5,117 nucleotides of DNA from Fen-999 sp964530115 (GTDB lineage Bacteria > Pseudomonadota > Gammaproteobacteria > Burkholderiales > Rhodocyclaceae). Shown one piece after another: positions 1 through 5,048 of this stretch. Within the stretch, counting starts at the first letter, position 1. Each line of letters starts with the position of its first letter. Where the stretch lies: assembly GCA_964530115.1 (NCBI GenBank), contig CAZGYD010000113.1:1-5117 (forward strand). The letters run 5' to 3'. Below the pieces are notes generated by a model. The model saw only the letters and a list, made by a program, of their open reading frames with translations. It was not told the origin of the DNA and made no database searches. The position numbers and the translations under genes are program-made.

Positions 1-121
1 AACGAAGTGGGCGCATGGCTGGGACGCGTCGTGCTTTGGTTCCCGGATTTATACGGAGTGGGCCGAGGACCTCGGCCTGCGTTTGTACCCGGCTGCACAG
101 CCCGCCGGCCCGCCAACGGGC

Positions 122-237
122 GGGCGCAGGACGCCGCGGTGCGGCGGCAAAGGGCGCAGGACGCCACGACCAGCCCGAGGGGCGCAGGACGCCGCTGGGC
201 GGCGGCAAAGGGGGCCGGACGCCACGACCAGCCCGAA
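122..237. repeat. 58-bp tandem duplication made of hairpins
   Basis: Positions 122-179 and 180-237 are two copies of a 58-bp unit. Each contains GGGCGCAGGACGCC or a variant, a GC-rich hairpin, a CGGCAAAG segment, and GCCACGACCAGCCCGA. The hairpin at 132-146 has arms CGCCGC/GCGGCG with loop GGT. Its counterpart at 190-204 keeps both arms exactly but has loop TGG, so the change between copies falls in the loop. GCCC/GGGC hairpins follow at 173-183 (loop GAG) and 231-241 (loop GAA). GGCG/CGCC hairpins with loop CAGGA occur at 123-135, 153-165 and 181-193. This could be a dispersed intergenic repeat family or a structured leader; I cannot tell from one locus. Confidence 0.85.
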
Positions 238-256
238 GGGCGAAGGACGCCACGAA

Positions 257-388
257 GTGGCGGTCCCGAGCAACGCGAGGGATGGGGCGAAGCCCCACAA
301 GTGGCGGTCCCGAGCAACGCGAGGGATGGGGCGAAGCCCCACAAGTGGCGGTCCCGAGGGAAGCGAGGGATGGGGCGAAGCCCCGCAG
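257..388. repeat. 44-bp tandem repeat, three copies
   Basis: Three head-to-tail copies with an exact 44-bp period lie at 257-300, 301-344 and 345-388. Each starts GTGGCGGTCCCGAG and contains GCGAGGGATGGGGCGAAGCCCC. Copies 1 and 2 are identical; copy 3 differs only in a short segment (GGAA in place of CAAC) and in its last four bases. Each unit has a GGGGC-GAA-GCCCC hairpin (283-297, 327-341 and 371-385 with flanking bases). The first unit is joined to the preceding array through the hairpin CGCCAC-GAA-GTGGCG at 248-262. There is no CRISPR architecture: units abut with no unique spacers. Confidence 0.92.
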
Positions 389-491
389 TTTCGCATCGTC
401 CCGAAAAGCGGGGAAAAGTCGGGGGTGATCGCGTTTTCGGCCGCGCGTGACGCTTCCAGAATCGATACGTTTCCCGAAAAGTGTCCGAAAG

Positions 492-496
492 AAGGA
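492..496 (+). promoter_or_regulatory. Ribosome binding site of ftsK
   Basis: AAGGA lies 5 nt before the ATG at 502. This decides the start: an in-frame GTG at 481 has no comparable site and would place the Shine-Dalgarno inside the coding region. Confidence 0.8.
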
Positions 497-501
497 TCTG
501 C

Positions 502-2799
502 ATGCCCATCGCCCTGGCGCAACGCAATGCCGCCGTCCCCCTGCCGGAAAGAATCGCCGCCTTGGTGCATGAGGTGCGCTGGCTGCTCATCGCCGCGCTC
601 GGCGCCTGGCTGGCGCTGATCCTCGGGGGCTACGATCCGGCCGATCCCGGCTGGTCGCACGCCGCGGTGGTCGAACGGCTGGCCAACCCGGGCGGCCGCT
701 TCGGCGCCTGGCTCGCCGATCTGCTCTTCTACCTCTTCGGCCTGTCGGCCTGGTGGTGGGTGGCGCTGATGTTTTTCCTCGTCGCCTGGGGCTACCGGCG
801 CGTGAGCCTCTTGCTGGGCGGCGACAGGCGGCCGCTGGCGATCGCGCTCGCGGGATTCGTGGTGCTGCTGCTCGCTTCCAGCAGCCTCGAGGCCATGCGC
901 TTCTGGAGCCTGAAGGTTGCTTTGCCGCTATCGCCGGGCGGCATCGTCGGCATCGAGCTCGGCCATCTGACGGTCCGCGTGTTCGGCTTCACCGGCGGCA
1001 CGCTGCTCATGATGGCGCTGTGCCTGACCGGCCTGGCGCTGTTCCTCGGCATCTCCTGGATCAATGTCGCCGAGCGCACCGGGGCGTTGCTCGAGTCGGC
1101 CTGGTTCGGCGCCATCGCCCTGTTCCAGCGCTGGCAGGACCGCCGCTACGGCCGGACGGTGGCCGAGAAGCGCGAGGCGACGGTCGAGGACGTGCGCCGG
1201 AAGATCGAAGTGACGCCGCCGGTGAAGATCGAACCGGTCGAGCTGGAGATCCCGCGCTCGCGCAAGGCCGAGGAGCGCCTCGAGAAGGAACGCCAGGCGC
1301 CGCTCTTCCACGACGTGCCGGGCGGTGTGCTGCCGCCGCTCCATCTGCTCGACGAGCCGGTACACAAACCGGACGACCTGCCGGCCACCGAGACGCTCGA
1401 ATTCACCTCGCGCCTCATCGAGCGCAAGCTCGCCGACTTCGGCGTCGAGGTCAAGGTGGTCTCGGCCTCGCCGGGGCCGGTGGTGACGCGCTACGAGATC
1501 GAGCCGGCGACCGGCGTCAAGGGCAGCCAGATCGTCAATCTGGCCAAGGATCTCGCACGTGCGCTCTCGCTCGTCAGCATCCGCGTCGTCGAGACCGTGC
1601 CCGGCAAGTCGTGCATGGCGCTCGAGCTGCCGAACCCGCGCCGGCAGATGGTGCGGCTGTCCGAGATCATCGGCTCGAAGGCCTACCACGACATGCATTC
1701 GCCACTCGCCGTCTGCCTCGGCAAGGACATCGCCGGCGGGCCGGTGGTCGCCGATCTGGCGAAGATGCCGCACCTGCTCGTCGCCGGCACCACCGGCTCC
1801 GGCAAGTCTGTCGGCATCAACGCCATGATCCTCTCGCTCGTCTACAAGTCCGAGCCGCGCGACGTGCGCCTGATCATGGTCGATCCGAAGATGCTGGAAC
1901 TGTCGATCTACGAGGGCATCCCGCACCTGCTCGCGCCCGTGGTCACCGACATGAACAAGGCCGCCAACGCGCTCCACTGGTGCGTCGGCGAGATGGAGCG
2001 CCGCTACAGGCTGATGAGCGCGCTCGGCGTGCGCAGCCTTGCAGGCTACAACGCCAAGATCCGCGAGGCCGAGAAGGCCGGCAGCCACGTTCCGAACCCG
2101 TTCCCGCTCGTGCCCGAATCGCCGGAGCCGCTCGCCGCGCTGCCGCACATCGTCGTCGTCATCGACGAGCTCGCCGATCTGATGATGGTCGTCGGCAAGA
2201 AGGTCGAGGAACTGATCGCCCGGCTGGCGCAGAAGGCGCGCGCCGCGGGCATCCACCTGATCCTGGCCACCCAGCGACCGAGCGTCGATGTCATCACCGG
2301 GCTGATCAAGGCCAACATTCCGACGCGCATCGCCTTCCAGGTCAGCAGCCGTATCGACTCGCGCACCATCCTCGACCAGATGGGCGCCGAGGCGCTGCTC
2401 GGCCAGGGCGACATGCTCTACCTGGCGCCGGGCACCGGCCTGCCCGTGCGCGTCCATGGTGCCTTCGTTTCCGACGAGGAAGTGCATCGTGTCGTCGACC
2501 ATCTGAAGAAGGCGGGGCCGCCCGAATACATCGCCGACGTCGTCTCGCCGCCCGTGAGCGAAGCCGACTCCGGCGACGGCTCCGGGCCCGCCGACGCCGA
2601 AGAAGATCCGATGTACGACCAGGCCGTGCAGATCGTCCTGCAGACGCGAAGGCCCTCGATCTCGCTCGTCCAGCGCCACCTGCGCATCGGCTACAACCGC
2701 GCCGCGCGGCTCATCGAGGCCATGGAACGCGCCGGCCTCGTCTCGCCGATGAATGCTGCGGGCAACCGCGAAGTCCTCGCGCCCGACCACCGCGAATAG
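502..2799 (+). CDS. ftsK: DNA translocase FtsK
   Basis: This is a 765-aa septal DNA pump. FtsK is anchored in the division septum, hexamerises on DNA and moves chromosome termini toward the dif site, where it activates XerCD recombination. The N-terminal membrane domain shows hydrophobic segments at about residues 26-43, 68-96, 112-127 and 160-187. A short charged linker (about 205-295) leads to the RecA-like motor: Walker A GTTGSGKS at 429-436, Walker B VVVIDELADL at 551-560, and the conserved LILATQRPS at 587-595. A winged-helix gamma domain, which in the family reads KOPS and contacts XerD, occupies about 703-765. The linker is much shorter than in the 1329-aa E. coli protein, as in many other proteobacteria. 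No frameshift or missing motif is seen. The start is fixed by AAGGA at 492-496. lolA follows after 53 bp, and the pair may be co-transcribed. Confidence 0.97.
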   Translation: MPIALAQRNAAVPLPERIAALVHEVRWLLIAALGAWLALILGGYDPADPGWSHAAVVERLANPGGRFGAWLADLLFYLFGLSAWWWVALMFFLVAWGYRRVSLLLGGDRRPLAIALAGFVVLLLASSSLEAMRFWSLKVALPLSPGGIVGIELGHLTVRVFGFTGGTLLMMALCLTGLALFLGISWINVAERTGALLESAWFGAIALFQRWQDRRYGRTVAEKREATVEDVRRKIEVTPPVKIEPVELEIPRSRKAEERLEKERQAPLFHDVPGGVLPPLHLLDEPVHKPDDLPATETLEFTSRLIERKLADFGVEVKVVSASPGPVVTRYEIEPATGVKGSQIVNLAKDLARALSLVSIRVVETVPGKSCMALELPNPRRQMVRLSEIIGSKAYHDMHSPLAVCLGKDIAGGPVVADLAKMPHLLVAGTTGSGKSVGINAMILSLVYKSEPRDVRLIMVDPKMLELSIYEGIPHLLAPVVTDMNKAANALHWCVGEMERRYRLMSALGVRSLAGYNAKIREAEKAGSHVPNPFPLVPESPEPLAALPHIVVVIDELADLMMVVGKKVEELIARLAQKARAAGIHLILATQRPSVDVITGLIKANIPTRIAFQVSSRIDSRTILDQMGAEALLGQGDMLYLAPGTGLPVRVHGAFVSDEEVHRVVDHLKKAGPPEYIADVVSPPVSEADSGDGSGPADAEEDPMYDQAVQIVLQTRRPSISLVQRHLRIGYNRAARLIEAMERAGLVSPMNAAGNREVLAPDHRE

Positions 2800-2852
2800 C
2801 CCGCCTGCCGCGCAGGACGCAACGAGGCCAAGGGCTGCGAGATAATGCGCCC

Positions 2853-3479
2853 ATGAACAAGTCTCTCGCTTTCCTCTGCCTCCTCGGCGTTCTTTGCGGT
2901 GACCTCTTTTCCCATTCGGCCCACGCATCGGGCATCGACCAGTTCCGCGCTTTCCTCAAGGCCGCCCGGCAGGCGCAGGGCAGCTTCACCCAGACGGTGA
3001 CGGCGAAATCCGGCCGCAAGCCGCAGCAGTCTTCCGGCACCTTTGCCTTCTCGCGTCCCGGCAAGTTCCGCTGGAGTTACGACAAGCCCTACAAGCAGCT
3101 GATCGTCAGCGATGGCATGAAGCTCTGGAGCTTCGATCCGGACCTCAACCAGGTCACCGTGCGCAGGATCGGCGACGCGCTCGGCGCGAGCCCCGCGGCG
3201 CTGCTCGCGGGCGACGCGCTCGAAAGCCATTTCACGCTGATCGACGCCGGCACCGCCGATGGCCTGGAATTCCTCGAGGCGACGCCGGTGGCGAGGGACG
3301 GCACCTTCGAGGGCGTGCGCATCGGCATGAAGGACAACCTGCCGCAGGTGATGGAAGTGCGCGACAACTTCGGCCAGACCACCGTCATCCGCTTCGGGCA
3401 GATCGACACGCGCGCGGCCCTGCCTGCCGACGCCTTCCGCTTCACGCCGCCGAAAGGCGCCGACATCGTCGGCGAGTAG
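2853..3479 (+). CDS. lolA: Outer-membrane lipoprotein carrier LolA
   Basis: This is a 208-aa periplasmic chaperone. LolA takes mature lipoproteins from the LolCDE inner-membrane transporter and passes them to the LolB receptor on the outer membrane. Residues 1-25 form a Sec signal peptide (MNK, hydrophobic core, AHA), with likely cleavage after Ala25. Family motifs are QGSFTQTV at 42-49, SRPGKFRW at 67-74 and SDGMKLWSFDPDLNQV at 86-101. With cleavage after Ala25, Arg68 in the RP-x-x-F motif becomes mature position 43, matching Arg43 of E. coli LolA, a residue known to matter for handing lipoprotein to LolB. Length fits the family. Start context: no strong Shine-Dalgarno is seen (only GCGAGAT about 10 nt upstream), but the signal peptide makes this ATG the natural start. 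The gene lies between ftsK and rarA in the conserved order; the next gene downstream is convergent. Confidence 0.96.
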   Translation: MNKSLAFLCLLGVLCGDLFSHSAHASGIDQFRAFLKAARQAQGSFTQTVTAKSGRKPQQSSGTFAFSRPGKFRWSYDKPYKQLIVSDGMKLWSFDPDLNQVTVRRIGDALGASPAALLAGDALESHFTLIDAGTADGLEFLEATPVARDGTFEGVRIGMKDNLPQVMEVRDNFGQTTVIRFGQIDTRAALPADAFRFTPPKGADIVGE

Positions 3480-3488
3480 GCTCGCCGA
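3458..3488 (+). terminator. Hairpin pair at the lolA stop codon, possible terminator
   Basis: A perfect 8-bp stem TCGGCGAG/CTCGCCGA (3469-3476 with 3481-3488) encloses the 4-nt loop TAGG, which contains the lolA stop codon. A second stem CGCCGAC/GTCGGCG (3458-3464 with 3468-3474, loop ATC) shares its right arm with the left arm of the first, so only one can form at a time. No T-run follows, so intrinsic termination is uncertain. The position, at the end of lolA and facing a convergent gene, is what suggests a terminator. Confidence 0.4.
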
Positions 3489-3513
3489 AACTCAGCCGTG
3501 GTAACACGCCGGC
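3487..3513. repeat. 27-bp direct repeat, left copy
   Basis: This segment contains the core GCCGTGGTAACACGCCGGC (3495-3513) preceded by GAAACTCA. It matches 4336-4362 at 26 of 27 positions, the one difference being A versus G at the eighth base. It starts 8 bp after the lolA stop codon, and its first two bases fall in the lolA hairpin stem. The two copies bracket the methyltransferase gene in the same orientation. Confidence 0.9.
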
Positions 3514-3553
3514 GGGAGCCGCGGATTCACCGCCAGGACATCGGAGAAAGCGG

Positions 3554-3599
3554 AAAAAGCCGTGAGGCGCCGGCCATCCAGCCCCGGCACCGCCGGCGC
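3554..3599 (-). terminator. Possible terminator of the methyltransferase gene
   Basis: The segment between the lolA stop and the methyltransferase stop (3480-3641) holds a perfect 8-bp inverted repeat, GCGCCGGC (3567-3574) and GCCGGCGC (3592-3599), with a 17-nt loop. Read on the minus strand, downstream of the methyltransferase stop, the hairpin is followed after 8 nt by a run of five T (complement of 3554-3558). The loop is long and the T-run is short and offset, so this is a weak terminator candidate. Confidence 0.3.
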
Positions 3600-3641
3600 A
3601 CGATCGGGAACCGGCCCCGGGCGTGCTCGCCAGCCAAGGGC

Positions 3642-4262
3642 TCACGAGGCAAGGCTGCGGCAGAGGCAGTAGATGAACGACTGGACGGCGCCGGACGGCG
3701 TGAGATGCGCCTCGCGTTCGTGCGCGACGAGTTCGAACGGCGCGCCGAATTCCGCATGCAGCGCGTCCGGCGAGTAGCGCCGGACCGGCAGGCCGCTGCA
3801 GCGTTCCGGGCCGTCCTCGGCGAAAGTGGCGACGATCACCCAGCCGCCCGGTTTCACCGAGCGGCGCACCGCGGAAACGTAGGCCTGCCGCTCCGCTTCG
3901 CCGGTGAGGAAGTGGAACACCGCCCGGTCGTGCCAGAGGTCGTAGGCGCGTTCCGGCAGCGCCGCCCGGGTCACGTCCGCCTCGATCCAGGTGATGAGCC
4001 CCGCGCGTGCGCCGAGCCTCGTCTTCGCGGCGGCGAGCGCGGCGCCGGAGATGTCGAGCACCGTCACCGCGCGGTAGCCGCAGTCCAGCAGATCGTCCGC
4101 GAGCACGGAGGCGCCGCCGCCGACATCGATGATCGACGCCGTCGCCGGCAGGCCGGTGGCGCGGATCAGGTGCAGCGAGCGCCCGGCGTGGGGCTGGAAC
4201 CAGCTCACCGCATCGACGGCGCGGGTCTCATAGACGTGCTGCCAGTGCGCTTTGGGGTCCAT
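3642..4262 (-). CDS. Class I SAM-dependent methyltransferase, substrate unknown
   Basis: This is a 206-aa soluble protein with a Rossmann-type methyltransferase fold and no signal peptide or membrane segment. The SAM-binding glycine loop is IIDVGGGAS at residues 44-52. The second strand VTVLDIS at 66-72 ends in the acidic residue Asp70 expected to hold the ribose. IEADVT (93-98) fits the adenine-contact loop, and YDLWHDRAVFHFLT (107-120) the post-motif strand and helix. PGGWVIVATFAEDGPERCSG (138-157) and the tail with TPSGAVQSFIYC recall a bacterial family that, as far as I know, has no assigned substrate; the N-terminal WQHVYETR is typical of small-substrate or protein methyltransferases. 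The start is supported by GGAGAG 6 nt upstream. The gene is convergent with lolA, divergent from rarA, and lies between two copies of a 27-bp repeat. Its composition looks like its neighbours, so recent transfer from a distant source is not evident. Confidence 0.88.
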   Translation of the reverse strand: MDPKAHWQHVYETRAVDAVSWFQPHAGRSLHLIRATGLPATASIIDVGGGASVLADDLLDCGYRAVTVLDISGAALAAAKTRLGARAGLITWIEADVTRAALPERAYDLWHDRAVFHFLTGEAERQAYVSAVRRSVKPGGWVIVATFAEDGPERCSGLPVRRYSPDALHAEFGAPFELVAHEREAHLTPSGAVQSFIYCLCRSLAS

Positions 4263-4268
4263 CGTGGT

Positions 4269-4274
4269 CTCTCC
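4269..4274 (-). promoter_or_regulatory. Ribosome binding site of the methyltransferase gene
   Basis: On the minus strand GGAGAG lies 6 nt before the ATG at 4262-4260. This supports that start. Confidence 0.7.
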
Positions 4275-4320
4275 GGCACGGTTGGCGGCGGCAGGCGGGC
4301 TTGCCGTTGGTCATGTTCCT

Positions 4321-4332
4321 CCGGCGCGCCGG
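4321..4332. repeat. 12-bp perfect palindrome
   Basis: CCGGCGCGCCGG is a perfect 12-bp palindrome in the divergent methyltransferase-rarA intergenic region (4263-4405), ending 3 bp before the right copy of the 27-bp repeat. It is made only of G and C, so chance is a real alternative in this genome. No function can be assigned. Confidence 0.5.
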
Positions 4333-4335
4333 TGT

Positions 4336-4362
4336 GAAACTCGGCCGTGGTAACACGCCGGC
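4336..4362. repeat. 27-bp direct repeat, right copy
   Basis: This copy matches 3487-3513 at 26 of 27 bases in the same orientation, with the core GCCGTGGTAACACGCCGGC at 4344-4362. It lies 43 bp upstream of the rarA start. The repeat-to-repeat distance is 849 bp and contains the whole methyltransferase gene. Around this copy CCGGTGTG (4329-4336) and CACGCCGG (4354-4361) also form an imperfect 7/8 inverted repeat that the left copy lacks. Confidence 0.9.
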
Positions 4363-4372
4363 CGGCGCCCAC

Positions 4373-4399
4373 ACTACAACGCCCGGATTTGTAGTACAA
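4373..4399 (+). promoter_or_regulatory. Inverted repeats just upstream of rarA
   Basis: ACTACAA (4373-4379) and TTGTAGT (4389-4395) form a perfect 7-bp inverted repeat with a 9-nt spacer. The right arm also belongs to an 11-bp palindrome TTGTA-G-TACAA (4389-4399), ending 6 nt before the rarA ATG. These A/T-rich arms stand out from the GC-rich surroundings. They could be an operator or an mRNA hairpin near the weak ribosome site (AAGACGG). I do not recognise a known regulator's consensus. Confidence 0.35.
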
Positions 4400-4405
4400 G
4401 ACGGC

Positions 4406-5032
4406 ATGACCGATCTCTTCGCCACCGCGCCCCACGCGCCGCTCGCCGAGCTGCTGCGGCCGAAGACCCTCGACGAGGTGGTCGGCCAGTCGCACCTCCT
4501 CGGGCCGGGTAAGCCGCTCAGGCTCGCCTTCGAGTCCCGAAGTCCGCACTCGATGATCCTTTGGGGCCCGCCGGGCGTGGGCAAGACGACGCTGGCGCGC
4601 CTGATGGCCGATGCCTTCGATGCCGAGTTCATCGCACTTTCCGCGGTGTTTTCGGGCGTCAAGGACATCCGCGCCGCGGTGGAACAGGCGGAACTGACGC
4701 TGGCGCAGTCGGGCCGGCGCACGTTGCTCTTCGTCGACGAGGTTCACCGCTTCAACAAGGCGCAGCAGGACGCCTTCCTGCCCTATGTCGAGCGCGGCCT
4801 CATCACCTTCATCGGCGCGACTACCGAGAATCCCTCGTTCGAGGTCAATTCCGCGCTGCTCTCGCGGGCCTCGGTCTATGTGCTCAAGAGCCTGACCGAG
4901 GCGGAGCTCGGCCAGCTCTTCGAGCGGGCGCGCGAGCGGGCCTTCCCCGATCTGGAATTCGCAGACGTCGCCCGCGAGCGCATCATCGGCCATGCCGACG
5001 GCGATGCGCGCCGGCTGCTCCACGTGCTCTAG
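4406..5032 (+). CDS. rarA: Replication-associated recombination protein RarA (MgsA), partial
   Basis: RarA is a clamp-loader-like AAA+ ATPase that acts at stalled or gapped replication forks and binds SSB. The 208 readable residues cover the AAA+ core: Walker A GPPGVGKT at 54-61, Walker B LLFVDEVH at 107-114, the sensor-1 region GATTENPSF at 137-145, arginine-finger segment SALLSR at 149-154, and sensor-2 region GDARR at 199-203. E. coli RarA is about 447 aa, so the lid and tetramerisation domains are missing because the genomic sequence ends. The TAG at 5030-5032 is probably a miscalled GAG: the family reads GDARR-x-LN-x-LE here, and the window has LLHVL-stop. After the stop the frame continues as TLRTA up to 5048, where adapter begins. 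The ATG at 4406 is chosen because homology starts just after it; in-frame upstream starts would run through the 27-bp repeat. Confidence 0.93.
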   Translation: MTDLFATAPHAPLAELLRPKTLDEVVGQSHLLGPGKPLRLAFESRSPHSMILWGPPGVGKTTLARLMADAFDAEFIALSAVFSGVKDIRAAVEQAELTLAQSGRRTLLFVDEVHRFNKAQQDAFLPYVERGLITFIGATTENPSFEVNSALLSRASVYVLKSLTEAELGQLFERARERAFPDLEFADVARERIIGHADGDARRLLHVL

Positions 5033-5048
5033 ACGTTGCGCACCGCCT

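Larger units (their letters stand above)
1..501. other. Non-coding region upstream of ftsK
   Basis: I see no supportable gene in this 501-bp stretch. All three forward frames and a reverse frame are open over much of it, which is expected for GC-rich repetitive DNA and is not evidence of coding. Their translations are low-complexity Arg/Gly/Ala/Pro runs whose periodicity follows the DNA repeats. Positions 1-121 are non-repetitive and might hold the end of a neighbouring gene, but I cannot recognise one. Positions 122-388 hold two tandem arrays, listed separately. Positions 389-501 are the presumed ftsK leader and are locally richer in A and T; CCGAAAAG occurs at 401-408 and 474-481. I could not identify a convincing -35/-10 pair. 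Confidence 0.7.

Noticed and set aside
122..388. CRISPR array
   Set aside because: The 44-bp and 58-bp units abut directly with no unique spacers, and no cas genes are present.
7..450. Possible proteins encoded in the region upstream of ftsK
   Set aside because: Several frames are open at once and their periodic Arg/Gly/Pro sequences only reflect the DNA repeats. Nothing looks like a known domain.
2841..2846. GATAAT as a -10 element for lolA
   Set aside because: No -35-like sequence is found about 17 bp upstream, and the transcript would be practically leaderless.
753..2852. Very long open frame overlapping ftsK in another forward frame and running into lolA
   Set aside because: It is a GC-rich shadow: its translation through ftsK is Arg/Ala/Gly-rich with no domain, and only the final part, which is lolA itself, is meaningful.
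928..2928. Long reverse-strand open frame antisense to ftsK
   Set aside because: The composition mirrors the GC-rich codon positions of ftsK, and no motif is visible; ftsK is certain on the other strand.
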